Source: Desmonostoc muscorum FACHB-395 (GTDB lineage Bacteria; Cyanobacteriota; Cyanobacteriia; Cyanobacteriales; Nostocaceae). Taken from it: a stretch of DNA of 64,000 nucleotides. The stretch spans positions 1 to 64,000 of the forward strand of contig NZ_JACJSF010000003.1 in the NCBI RefSeq assembly GCF_014698035.1, read 5' to 3'. The position numbers and the translations under genes are program-made. Shown here one piece after another: positions 1 to 8,232 of the stretch. Each line of letters begins with the position of its first letter. Positions within the stretch are counted from its first letter, which is position 1. The notes under the pieces were generated by a model. It did not search any database. It worked only from the letters and a program-made list of their open reading frames with translations, and had not been told where the DNA came from.

Positions 1-205
1 AAAAATGATGTAATGATTGATGATTATCTAACCCTACAATTTTCGCTATTTCCGGTAGAGTTTTACGTTTTATATCAGAAACACATCCCATGTGTAGGTA
101 CTTAAAAGCTTCAAAGCTTCTAACTTCTGGAAAGAGGTTTTGATACAACTGGCAGTATTCGTCCACAAATTTTACTGTGGGTGCAGGTGGGCGAGGCTCA
201 ACCAT
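1..205 (-). CDS. IS701-like transposase, N-terminal part (cut by window edge)
   Basis: Reading the minus strand from the ATG at 205 gives an open frame to the window edge, beginning MVEPRPPAPTVKFVDEYC and continuing through a helical segment (YQNLFPEVRSFEAFKYLHMG) to GLDNHQSLHHF. I recognise this as the N-terminus common to cyanobacterial IS701-family DDE transposases, from memory and without a search. The DDE catalytic core would lie outside the window. The start codon is only about 30 bp from the truncated end of the recombinase gene at 236, so the end of the insertion sequence should lie within roughly 205-300. I could not fix its terminal inverted repeat because the other end is not visible. 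Confidence 0.7.
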   Translation of the reverse strand, partial: MVEPRPPAPTVKFVDEYCQLYQNLFPEVRSFEAFKYLHMGCVSDIKRKTLPEIAKIVGLDNHQSLHHF

Positions 206-235
206 ACTCTCTGTCTGGTGTTTTTGCGATCGCTC

Positions 236-1270
236 CTAATTATACTTTGTCGAGAGTGATAAAAGAGGGTTAATTTCGAGCTTATTAATTAAGTCATTGT
301 GGGTAGGTGGCACTAACGGAATGGATAATCGGTAGCCTGTCTTGGTGGTTGTCCCTAATAGAGTTTCATTACCCACCACAACTACCATATCCTTATTGGT
401 GGGGTCATTTAAGGCAGGTATAACTATCCCATCCTTAGTAGTAAAAGGCTGGTCAATATTTTTAACAGCAAATACTTCAGAAATTCTCAATCCGTAGACT
501 ACCTGCATTGAGAAAACAAATAACCAAGACTTACGTGACTCAATCCTATACCGTTTATCATTTGCAGGGACATCTAATATTTGCTCCCTCATTTGCAAGA
601 AATCATCAAGGGATAAACTTTGCAAATCCTGTTTAAACTTAACTTGAGTTGCATTAATTTTCTCAAGCTCTTTATAGGCACTCTCTTGACTATTAAGCTG
701 GGCTAATTTCTTCATTGCTCTCACACACATTTTGAAGTTCTTAGTCCCCTTCTCCTTTGAGTTAATAACTTGGAGTATGTCTGTAGTGTTAAATACTTTA
801 TCTAAGGGAAGACTTTTATAGAACCTCCCGTAAGCATCATTCCAGCAGGATTGATGGGAAGGATTTCTCTTATCCCTTACCCCATTTTTCCTCATACTAT
901 TCCAAAAATGTTCCTCTGCTATCTCAATAGCCTGCCTAAAGGTAATTAGGTTATTTTGGATTGTATTTTTAGCGAGAATGGTTTGGTCATACCAACTCCA
1001 GAACTCTGTTTCAGTGGAAAAGTTATTTAGAGCCTCAGCCACCTTTTTAGCTTTTTGGAGAGCTTCAACTATTCCCAGTTGAGTAAAGGTACACCCACAA
1101 GCTTTAGCTACCCGCTTACTTCCTAGTTTAAACTGAATTAGTATGTAAGTACCATAAGGCTTAGTTTCTCTTTTCAGTCCAACTCCTGAAGGGGTCTGCT
1201 TTTGAACATCCTTAAATAAAGCTAGTAAACGTTCAAAGCCAATTAAATTGTCTGAAGGCTCGTCTCTCAT
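236..1270 (-). pseudogene. Tyrosine recombinase/integrase truncated by an IS element
   Basis: This 344-residue frame looks like the N-terminal and first catalytic part of a tyrosine site-specific recombinase. The segment VYGLRISEVFAVKN matches the box I region around the first catalytic Arg, and it is followed by TKTGYRLSIPLVPP. The HxxR box and the nucleophilic Tyr, expected 80-150 residues further on, are missing. The frame ends (LSLSTKYN) about 30 bp before the start of an IS701-type transposase. The plain reading is that an IS inserted into the gene and cut off the C-terminal half, so the product should be unable to recombine DNA. Nostocales carry such recombinases on excisable elements (XisA/XisC type) and genomic islands. 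A relation to those is possible but not shown here. Confidence 0.7.
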
Positions 1271-1433
1271 TTATCTCTCAATGCTGGGTGTAGTTATTGA
1301 GAGATAGTAGGGAGAACCCTTATTTTAGGGATTCTTGGTGTAATGAGGGCTACCGTTGAGCTATTCACCCACACGAATAACCATCATAGCACAACTTCTG
1401 AGAATTTAGCTAGTGATACGCCCAAAAAACGAA

Positions 1434-3680
1434 TTAAAGGGGGAATTTGATGGTGAAGGTAGTTTGACCGGCTCCACTCTCTACATAAATTGAGCCGCCT
1501 AAATGTCTGACCATTTTCTGCACTAATGCTAATTCCAGTCCAGTGCCGCTGTGTTTCCAAGGATCGTGTTTGGAAAGGTGATAAAAAGGCTCAAAAATCC
1601 GTGACAGTTCATTGCTGGTAAGCTCTAGTCCAGAATTGCTAATATTAAGCTCTACTGCATCCCCTCTTAAGTGGGTAGAGACTGTGACTGATTCACCTGC
1701 TGGGGTATATTTGCAGACATGGTTGAGTAGTTCGGTGATAATCCTCTCCATATCTGTGATATCTGTCTCTAAAGGCGGGAGTGCGCTATCTAGACTCAGT
1801 TTTAACTGCTGTCGCTGACAGTTGGTGAGGTCTCGAAAAGACTCGACAATGGGCTGAAGCCAGCTTTGTAAGTCAATGGCAATCAATGTTGGGGGTTCGG
1901 GTTCTGCTTCGAGATATGTGAGTTTGAGTAGATCGTTAATTAACTTGCTTTCTCGCGCACACTCATTATGCAGAATCTGCAAGAGTTGTGGAACTATTTC
2001 TATCTCTAATATTTCTGCTGGTGTTAAGACACTTTCGAGGGTTTGGACTGCAAGGCTGATGCTAGTTATTGGGGTTCGCAGTTCTTGAGAGAGATTTCGG
2101 AGAAATTGGTTTTTGAGCCGATCACAATTTTCTAATTCTTTTACCTGCGCCTGGGTTTGTTGGTAAAGTTGAGCTTGGCGAATTGCGATCGCACATTCAT
2201 TGGCAACCTGCTGCACTAACTCAATTTCAAATTCATCAAATGCCTCTTGTGATGGTCTTGTTAACCAAAGATTTCCCAAAATCCCTTGAGTATCGAAAAT
2301 TGGACAAGCCATCTGGGACATAACTAACAACTTTGGTTGCCATCCAGGGGCAACTTCCAAAAATTGCAAAGATTGTTTTTGCAATAAGGATTGATAAACT
2401 TCCAGACGGTCTGTAATCTGTCTAGTCAGTTCTTGACACTGCGGTAGATTGTTGATGCTGTACTCGTAGGCAATAGTTACCAGGGTTTGACAGGGGCTAT
2501 AGAGTTCAATTTGGCAACGTTCAAGGTTCAGTAACTCTGTTAATTCCTGAGTGACAGTCTGCAACACCTGAGCTTCATCCAGACGATCGCGGATTTGTTC
2601 TGTCATCCGGCGCACCAAGGCTTCAAAGTTTCGTACCTGCTGCAACTGATTTTTGTGCTTCTGTTTTTGCAACTCTATTTCGGCTTTGAGATCCTTAAGC
2701 TGCTGACGAAGTTCTGCTTGTTGCACAGCAATGCCGATTTGAGTTGCCAGCTGTTTAAGTAAGCTAGTTTCTGCTTGCTGCCATTGACGCGATTCCTGGC
2801 AATGATGGGCAATCAATAGCCCCCACATATCTTGCTCTTGGAAAATCGGCACGACTACATTGGCTCTAATCTGCAAAGATGCCAGAAAATCTATATGGTA
2901 AGGATGCAAGCCTGCTGCATAAATATCCTCAACAACTTGAATGCAACCTTGCCCGTAGTTTTCTGGATTGCCACTAAAGCAGGGATCGATGATGTTTTTT
3001 CCCAATAGTGAATCGCTTGCAGCGACGCTTGCGGCAACAATTACCCCACTGCCATCAGGCTGGAAGCGATAAATTAGAATGCGATCGCAATTCAAAAATT
3101 GCCGCAGTTCAATTGTTGTCTGATGCAGAATTGTCTCTAATTCTACAGATTGGTGAATTCGTTCGGCGATCGCTTCTAGCAATTGCTCCCGTTCAACCTG
3201 GAGTCCGACTGCTTCTTGGGCTTGCTTCACAGGAGTGATATTGCTACTAGTACCAATCAGTCGATAAATCCGGGAGTTAGCATCCCTTAGTGGCGTGAGA
3301 GTCGTACTCCACCAAGTAGGAACCCCCTGGAATTGCAAACATTGTTCGTAAGAAATAGTTTTACCAAATAGCACACAGTCAGCATAGTGCTGACGCACCC
3401 TTGCAGCATCGATGGGGGAGAGAATATCCTCTGGTTTTTTGCCTCGGAGATCGTCTGAGCGAATGCCTATCCACCGCTCATGAGTAGGATTAAGTGCCAC
3501 ATACTGAAAATCTCCATCCTCTAGAACATCTACTACAAATATTGATGCCTGCACAGAATCGTACATGCTCAGTAGAAATTGCTCACTACTATTTTTCTCC
3601 TCTACTTCCGTGCCAAAGATAATTTGAGGGGGCGATAATTTTGTCAACTCCATAGTTGATTCTGCTGGATTTTTATTCAT
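1434..3680 (-). CDS. PAS-GAF-GAF histidine-kinase-like sensor with degenerate kinase motifs
   Basis: This 748-residue soluble protein has a PAS domain (about 35-155), a GAF domain of the phytochrome/cyanobacteriochrome type (about 180-325), a coiled coil (325-360), a second GAF (about 365-505), then a HisKA-like helix pair and a HATPase domain to the C-terminus. The H box reads LSQELRTPIT, so the phospho-accepting His is Gln532. The N box reads ELLNHVCKYTP, with His654 where the Mg-binding Asn is expected. The ATP lid motif reads GTGLELAL, with Glu716 replacing a Gly. In the first GAF the usual chromophore Cys before His is Tyr261 (PYHIDFL). It therefore looks like a non-catalytic or strongly altered kinase without a bilin. 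No response regulator lies beside it. Confidence 0.85.
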   Translation of the reverse strand: MNKNPAESTMELTKLSPPQIIFGTEVEEKNSSEQFLLSMYDSVQASIFVVDVLEDGDFQYVALNPTHERWIGIRSDDLRGKKPEDILSPIDAARVRQHYADCVLFGKTISYEQCLQFQGVPTWWSTTLTPLRDANSRIYRLIGTSSNITPVKQAQEAVGLQVEREQLLEAIAERIHQSVELETILHQTTIELRQFLNCDRILIYRFQPDGSGVIVAASVAASDSLLGKNIIDPCFSGNPENYGQGCIQVVEDIYAAGLHPYHIDFLASLQIRANVVVPIFQEQDMWGLLIAHHCQESRQWQQAETSLLKQLATQIGIAVQQAELRQQLKDLKAEIELQKQKHKNQLQQVRNFEALVRRMTEQIRDRLDEAQVLQTVTQELTELLNLERCQIELYSPCQTLVTIAYEYSINNLPQCQELTRQITDRLEVYQSLLQKQSLQFLEVAPGWQPKLLVMSQMACPIFDTQGILGNLWLTRPSQEAFDEFEIELVQQVANECAIAIRQAQLYQQTQAQVKELENCDRLKNQFLRNLSQELRTPITSISLAVQTLESVLTPAEILEIEIVPQLLQILHNECARESKLINDLLKLTYLEAEPEPPTLIAIDLQSWLQPIVESFRDLTNCQRQQLKLSLDSALPPLETDITDMERIITELLNHVCKYTPAGESVTVSTHLRGDAVELNISNSGLELTSNELSRIFEPFYHLSKHDPWKHSGTGLELALVQKMVRHLGGSIYVESGAGQTTFTIKFPL

Positions 3681-4024
3681 GCGAGAGTCCCTTTCTGGTA
3701 TTACTGACTCTTCTAGGCGCTCTCTTATCGTTATGCTTGTAGTAGATGCACTTTAGCGCCTATAGCAAAGTATTGTCAGCTGTTGCTCATCGAAATTTAA
3801 ATCTTTCTCTACTTCTGGTCAGAAATCTAGGAAAGCTAATAGAAGTCAGCTTAACAAATCCTGCTTTTTGAAGGCGAAAATACATTTGCAGTTGAGGGCA
3901 AATCTAATGATTTTTTGAACAGTTTTCCAAGATTTTTGCATATACTTAAGTACAATTATCATATTATATCAATTAATTTTACAATTCTTAATAAACTTAT
4001 TGGGTGAGGCTGGGTAATAGGAAC
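3681..4024. other. Intergenic, no gene seen
   Basis: This 344-bp stretch is AT-rich and lies upstream of the kinase-like gene and downstream of the membrane-protein gene at 4025. It should hold the kinase promoter. I see no ORF, repeat or clear operator. Confidence 0.6.
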
Positions 4025-4591
4025 TCACGATCGCAATTTATGAGCATTCATTCCGGTGAGGATACCAACTAGCAGCCAAGTGATAGCTAACCCTATAACT
4101 TCGCCTAAGAATAGTTGCGTTAAGTCGTGCAAAATCATCCCCACAGCAGAACCCACAGGGACAGCAACAGCCCAACTTACCGAAGAGACAAATATCCATC
4201 GCCACGCCACAGGTTGGGGAATTGCTAACCATTGTGTCAATCCAATTCCCAAGCCACCAAGTGCGCCATAAATCGCTCCCGACAGGATTCTCAAAGGAAG
4301 AATCTGAATGCTGGGTACAATCCAACCTACTGCACCAATACCGATCGCAGTGATGATACTCCAACCCAAAAGACTTGACAAAATCCACCTGATGCAAAAT
4401 ACAGGTTCTTTGAGAAGACAACCTTGAGGAAGTGCGATCGCAAATCCGCCGATAGCTGCTTCTACCACCCCAACATCTTGCTGATCGCCAACTTCAATAA
4501 AAAGTAAACTCAATAAAAAACCGCCACAAGTAGCGAGAGTCCACAGCAGTGTAAAGCTAAATCTAGTATTTTCCGGCGCGAATGACATCAA
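4025..4591 (-). CDS. Integral membrane protein with internal duplication
   Basis: This 188-residue protein is nearly all hydrophobic, with about five to six likely membrane segments, and I know no function for it. It contains an internal repeat. The segment from GGFAIALPQGCLLK to RWILSSLLGWSI and the segment from GGLGIGLTQWLAIPQPV to RWIFVSSVSWAV share the pattern G-x-G/A-I-x-L-x-Q, then a basic-aromatic RW-I, then S-x-x-W. That suggests an ancient duplication of a two-helix unit. Its start codon overlaps the stop of the upstream GH10-like gene by 4 bp (ATGA arrangement), so the two are probably translationally coupled and may act together at the cell envelope. Similar small proteins are annotated as hypothetical in cyanobacteria. 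Confidence 0.75.
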   Translation of the reverse strand: MMSFAPENTRFSFTLLWTLATCGGFLLSLLFIEVGDQQDVGVVEAAIGGFAIALPQGCLLKEPVFCIRWILSSLLGWSIITAIGIGAVGWIVPSIQILPLRILSGAIYGALGGLGIGLTQWLAIPQPVAWRWIFVSSVSWAVAVPVGSAVGMILHDLTQLFLGEVIGLAITWLLVGILTGMNAHKLRS

Positions 4592-5835
4592 AGTTTTTTT
4601 GGTTTGAATTGTCTGACAGTTCTAGCATTAAACATCTCAAAAAAAGCTTTGCGTCGCTGTTGGGGCGATTCCGGTACAATGTAACCCCAGAGACTCTCCC
4701 AGTAGAAAAAGGATATACCATTAAAATTGCGATCGCGTACTGCTTGAACCTGTTCTCTAACTTGCGCCATTTTCACAGGATTACGCACCGTTCCCGTTGA
4801 TATACCAATTTCTACAGGAATTAGACTTTGAGCCAATTTCACGGATGGTTGTTCTAATTGAGCGATAAAAGAGCTTTTATCATTTCGATAAACTTGCAAA
4901 ATTAACTCATTAACTAAACCTTTTTTTATCCAATTCTCCCAGTCTTGCAAATAGTATTTATAGGCAAAAGCTTGATAGTTTGGAGACAGGGATATTTTGA
5001 CTTTGGGTTTCACCGCCTTCACAGCTTGATAGAGTTCTGCCATGAAATCAGTAATTTTGTCTGCTCGCCAACGCATCCATTCTGAGTTAAAAGGGTCGAT
5101 GGGGGGACTTTTGCCTTTGTGTTCTTGCTGGTAAAGTTCAATCGTGAAGCGATCGTAGCCAAACTGTACAGGCATCCCAAAATGGTCATCAATCTGAATA
5201 CCATCCACATCATAATCCCTGACTACTTCCAAAATTAGCCCTCGGATAAACTCTTGCACTTGCGGATGTAAGGGATTCAACCAAGCCAGCTTACTTACTA
5301 AACTATTATCAATTTCTTCTGGTGGTGCATCTTGGATAGACTTTATACCTTCTTGCCCAATTGTTAACCAGTCGGGATAACGCCTTGCTAATTGTGAATA
5401 ATGCGGTGTCATAAACCCATATTCAAACCAGGGAATGACTCTCAAATTTTTCTTTTTGGCAAGTGTCACTATCTTTGTTAAAACATCCTGTCCACCGTGC
5501 ATGAAATTGAGAAAAGGTTGAGTATCTGAGCCTGTAGTCATTTCAGCTACAGCACTTTTATAAAAAGTATGTCCTCGGTTCCAAACTACAGGATAAATTG
5601 TATTAAAGTTGAGGGACGATAATTGGTTTATAGCCCGGTTAATGCCCCAAGGGACAAATAGTACACCACTAGCAACATTAGTGAGCCAAACGCCGCGAAT
5701 TTCTGTAGGTAAAGGAATTATTTTTTGGAAATAAACTGGGAGTGAAGAAACTGAAGAGAATGAAAAAACTGTTAAAGTGGCTACTAATCCCAAACACATT
5801 AAGTAAGAAACACAACGGCGAGCAACCCGATTCAT
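4588..5835 (-). CDS. Secreted GH10-like (GHL10/DUF187) glycosyl hydrolase family protein
   Basis: This 415-residue protein starts with a signal peptide (basic MNRVARR, hydrophobic core to about residue 32). The mature part begins with EIRGVWLTNVASGVLF, the usual opening of the YddW/GHL10 TIM-barrel family. It continues with NTIYPVVWNRGHTFYKS, RVIPWFEYGF, DVDGIQIDDHFG (the conserved acidic IDDHF motif) and VKISLSPNYQAF. The family is thought to act on cell-wall or envelope polysaccharides, but its substrate is generally unknown. It should act outside the cytoplasmic membrane. It is the first gene of a two-gene unit, and its last codon overlaps the start of the membrane protein at 4591. Confidence 0.85.
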   Translation of the reverse strand: MNRVARRCVSYLMCLGLVATLTVFSFSSVSSLPVYFQKIIPLPTEIRGVWLTNVASGVLFVPWGINRAINQLSSLNFNTIYPVVWNRGHTFYKSAVAEMTTGSDTQPFLNFMHGGQDVLTKIVTLAKKKNLRVIPWFEYGFMTPHYSQLARRYPDWLTIGQEGIKSIQDAPPEEIDNSLVSKLAWLNPLHPQVQEFIRGLILEVVRDYDVDGIQIDDHFGMPVQFGYDRFTIELYQQEHKGKSPPIDPFNSEWMRWRADKITDFMAELYQAVKAVKPKVKISLSPNYQAFAYKYYLQDWENWIKKGLVNELILQVYRNDKSSFIAQLEQPSVKLAQSLIPVEIGISTGTVRNPVKMAQVREQVQAVRDRNFNGISFFYWESLWGYIVPESPQQRRKAFFEMFNARTVRQFKPKKL

Positions 5836-5928
5836 TTGTAATCGTGACCTAGTGCGATCGGAATATATATAACTACAAAATAAAGTTGTAATCCTCCGGA
5901 TTATGTAAAGAAATGATGATTAATAACT

Positions 5929-5961
5929 CAGAATTCAGAATTCAGAATTCAGAATTCAGAA
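5929..5961. repeat. Short tandem repeat, unit gaattca
   Basis: Four perfect copies of the 7-bp unit gaattca run in a row, with partial units at both ends. They lie just upstream of the GH10-like gene. This is a Nostoc-type short tandemly repeated repetitive (STRR) sequence. Confidence 0.9.
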
Positions 5962-6115
5962 TACTTGAAAGCATACGGAGCCAGTTTTGGTTATGAATAT
6001 ACTTAACGATACCAAAACCTAATAAATTAGAATTCCAAACTCTAATTATTACTCCTAATACCAATTCTTTATGAAACTGCATATAATTCGATCCCCCCTA
6101 GCCCCCCTTAATAAG

Positions 6116-6323
6116 GCAGGGCCGTTTCATTCCCTAAAAGGCTCTGATTTACAAGCGTTTCAGGAAAAAAAGTCAGGTGACTAAAAAATCTGATTGGGCA
6201 AGAAAATCGCGATCACACTGAAATTTAGTCGTTGAGGTGGTAGCTTTTCGATTAGCAAATCAAGCAAATTTCTGACTCCTACTCTTGACAAAATCTCTAA
6301 GAGATCGAATGAAACAGCCCTGC
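6116..6323. mobile_element. MITE-like element, copy 1 (208 bp)
   Basis: The ends are inverted repeats: GCAGGGCCGTTTCATTCC on the left, and the complement of GCAGGGCTGTTTCATTCG on the right. The element is flanked by the 9-bp direct repeat CTTAATAAG (6107-6115 and 6324-6332), which fits a target-site duplication. The interior has no ORF, so it would depend on a transposase supplied elsewhere. It sits inside a ccccctta...taaggggg palindrome. Its length equals that of copy 2. Confidence 0.85.
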
Positions 6324-6375
6324 CTTAATAAGGGGGGAAACAGAAAAACATCTATCAAAGTCCCCCTTTCTAAGG

Positions 6376-6583
6376 GCAGGGCTGATTCATTCCATTTCAA
6401 ACAGGATTTGTCAAGATGTTTAGCGAGAAAATTCTAAGTAAGCGTGACGAAGAGATGAACATTTAAGCACTGAAATATCAGTCAAATAGTTGGTTTCATC
6501 GGCAAGCTAGTAACAAAATAACTAATTTTTAATCGCTAGAACCCTTGATTTTTAAAGCTCTTTAGGGAATGAATCAGCCCTGC
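6376..6583. mobile_element. MITE-like element, copy 2 (208 bp, inverted)
   Basis: The ends are a perfect 18-bp inverted repeat, GCAGGGCTGATTCATTCC. The flanks are the perfect 9-bp direct repeat TTTCTAAGG (6367-6375 and 6584-6592). The right-hand subterminal sequence (ctttagggaatg) is the complement of the left end of copy 1 (cattccctaaa), so this copy lies in opposite orientation. The interiors have diverged strongly. It has no coding capacity. Confidence 0.85.
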
Positions 6584-6600
6584 TTTCTAAGGGGGATTTA

Positions 6601-6735
6601 GCAGGGTGGATTAATTGTCTAGAGAGAAAAATTAAAACCCTCATTCTTGCGTTCATAAATCCAGTTCCCCTGTTAGCAGGCTGACGAGGTTACGGGGATT
6701 ACAAATTTTCTCTCCGCACAATTAATCCACCCTGC
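6601..6735. mobile_element. Small inverted-repeat element, different family (135 bp)
   Basis: The ends are a perfect 18-bp inverted repeat, GCAGGGTGGATTAATTGT. A 17-bp direct repeat abuts both sides: TTTCTAAGGGGGATTTA at 6584-6600 and TTTTTAAGGGGGATTTA at 6736-6752, with one mismatch. The left copy overlaps the target duplication of the neighbouring 208-bp element, so the elements are stacked in one insertion-prone site. There is no ORF inside. It may be a MITE or a Nostoc-type palindromic repeat. Confidence 0.7.
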
Positions 6736-7120
6736 TTTTTAAGGGGGATTTAGGGGGATCAGATGATTTGTGTGTACACGGTAGCCTTTTAGGAGAGAGA
6801 AATAGAAGTGAGGTTTTCCAGATGCCGTGAAAAGTTAGGTCTTTGATAGGAGCGATGCCTACGGCGGTAAACTACGCTCTTAAACTTCTCAGATAGTAAC
6901 TCAGTATGAAGCCTAACCAACTGCCAGTTTAGGGGAAACTAGTTTTGTTAAAAACTTTGCCAGCCTCGCTAAAGCAACACCTATAAAACAGACTGTTTAT
7001 CAATCACCTTTATTTATCGTTTTAAAAAACAAGAGTATTTGCTCTTATTGGGTTGCAAGCCATAATATTGACTTCATGAGCTCCCAAGGTACCTTGCTGA
7101 GAAAAAAATCACCAATTTGA

Positions 7121-7140
7121 TTAGAGGCAATCGCCTCTAA
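7121..7140. promoter_or_regulatory. Palindrome upstream of the cadD-like gene
   Basis: The sequence TTAGAGGC-AATC-GCCTCTAA forms perfect 8-bp arms about 145 bp before the transporter start. It could be an operator or a small hairpin. No function is known. Confidence 0.3.
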
Positions 7141-7285
7141 AAACTGGGGAAACTGGCTGATGACTAGTGAACCTCAATCGGCTGTCATTAGGTAAAACAG
7201 TCACAAAATCTCCTTATCTACCCTCACAGCGAGGTGCAGAGAAGGACTAGGAAATAACAGCATTGAATTATCGTGAGCAACAATT

Positions 7286-7960
7286 ATGAGTTGGCTAATT
7301 AGTACATTAATTATTGGAATCTCTGTCGCTTTTGCCACCACCTTTGACGACAATTTATATTTGACAGCTTTTTTTGGAAAAGTCAATCGCAGCTTTCGTC
7401 CTAAGCATATTATTATCGGTGAATTTCTTGGATTTACTACCTTAGTATGTGCCAGTCTCCCTGGTTTCTTCGGTGGTCTTCTGATTCCTAGCACCTGGAT
7501 TGGATTACTAGGTTTGCTTCCCATCGCCATTGGTATCAGCAATTTCATCAGTCGAGAAGAAGAAGGAGAAACAGTGCAAGCTGTGTCAGTTGAGTTAAAG
7601 TCTCCTCTTAAATCTGAACGCCAGAACAAATCATTATTAGCAACCATCCGCGATCCTCAAACCTACCGCGTTTCTGCTGTCACCATTGCCAATGGAGGAA
7701 ACAACATTGGGATCTATGTACCGTTGTTTGCTAGTAGTAATCTTCCAAGTTTGAGTGTAATTTTGTGTGTTTGTTATTTCAGTATTGGAGTGTGGTGTTT
7801 CCTGTCTTACAACCTGACTCGTAATCCTCTGATGACTCCCGTTTTAACCCGCTTCGGCCGAAAAGTCTTCCCATTTGTCTTAATTTACCTGGGACTCTCT
7901 ATCTTAATTAAAAGTGAATCATATCGACTGTTACCTAGTCTGGCAATGCTTTCTAATTAG
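7286..7960 (+). CDS. CadD-family cation (cadmium resistance type) transporter
   Basis: This 224-residue membrane protein has about five to six hydrophobic segments. The first contains FATTFDDNLYLTAFF, with the conserved acidic pair of the CadD family. ANGGNNIGIYVPLFA in the second half is the other hallmark of that family. A charged cytosolic loop (about 90-125) separates the two halves. CadD proteins export cadmium or related divalent cations in Firmicutes. The cyanobacterial members are of unproven specificity, and a more general small-cation role is possible. The ATG at 7286 starts within the first membrane helix, as is usual for the family. A 13-bp motif upstream (7036-7048) recurs before the next gene, and the two may share regulation. 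Confidence 0.85.
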   Translation: MSWLISTLIIGISVAFATTFDDNLYLTAFFGKVNRSFRPKHIIIGEFLGFTTLVCASLPGFFGGLLIPSTWIGLLGLLPIAIGISNFISREEEGETVQAVSVELKSPLKSERQNKSLLATIRDPQTYRVSAVTIANGGNNIGIYVPLFASSNLPSLSVILCVCYFSIGVWCFLSYNLTRNPLMTPVLTRFGRKVFPFVLIYLGLSILIKSESYRLLPSLAMLSN

Positions 7961-7997
7961 GAATTACACCCGAACTGAAAACTTGTTACTTGGGGAT

Positions 7998-8026
7998 GCG
8001 ATGTCTACGACGGGCTACGCCTACGC
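7998..8026. repeat. Dispersed GC-rich repeat (29 bp)
   Basis: This repeat starts gcgatgtctacgac and ends ctacgcctacgc. A second copy in inverse orientation, with one mismatch, lies at 13551-13580 inside the WD40 remnant. It is a dispersed intergenic repeat of the Nostoc type. Confidence 0.8.
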
Positions 8027-8232
8027 AGATGGGTGCTATTCCCTGACATAACCAAACAATCACCTGAGCGTTTTCCATCCAAAAAGATTTTTTAATCACT
8101 TGAATTTATCAATTTGAATCAAAATAATATTTGCTCTTATCAATCAATTTATCTAAAGTGAGAATAAAGCACATTATTGATGGCTCTTATAAAAGTAAAC
8201 CCACTACTACGAATAATGATAGGAAGGAACTC

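Larger units (their letters stand above)
5836..7285. other. 1.45-kb gene-free island rich in repeats and MITE-like elements
   Basis: No credible gene lies here. The stretch holds a 7-bp tandem repeat (5929-5961), two 208-bp inverted-repeat elements (6116-6323 and 6376-6583), a third element (6601-6735) and C/G-rich ccccctta/taaggggg arms around them. After about 6780 it is unique AT-rich sequence that should carry the promoter of the CadD-type gene. The elements are listed separately. Confidence 0.8.

Noticed and set aside
1612..3238. Plus-strand frames of 68-76 codons inside the sensor kinase
   Set aside because: They are antisense to a long, motif-rich coding frame and show no family pattern or ribosome site.
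4038..4421. 127-codon minus-strand frame overlapping the membrane-protein gene
   Set aside because: Cys/His/Trp-rich out-of-frame shadow. The other frame has clear membrane helices and an internal repeat.
5836..7285. CRISPR-like array in the repeat island
   Set aside because: The repeats are inverted ends of MITEs and 7-bp tandem units, not evenly spaced direct repeats with unique spacers.
7201..7647. 148-codon minus-strand frame
   Set aside because: Antisense to the CadD-type transporter, whose motifs (TFDDN, ANGGNN) are decisive.
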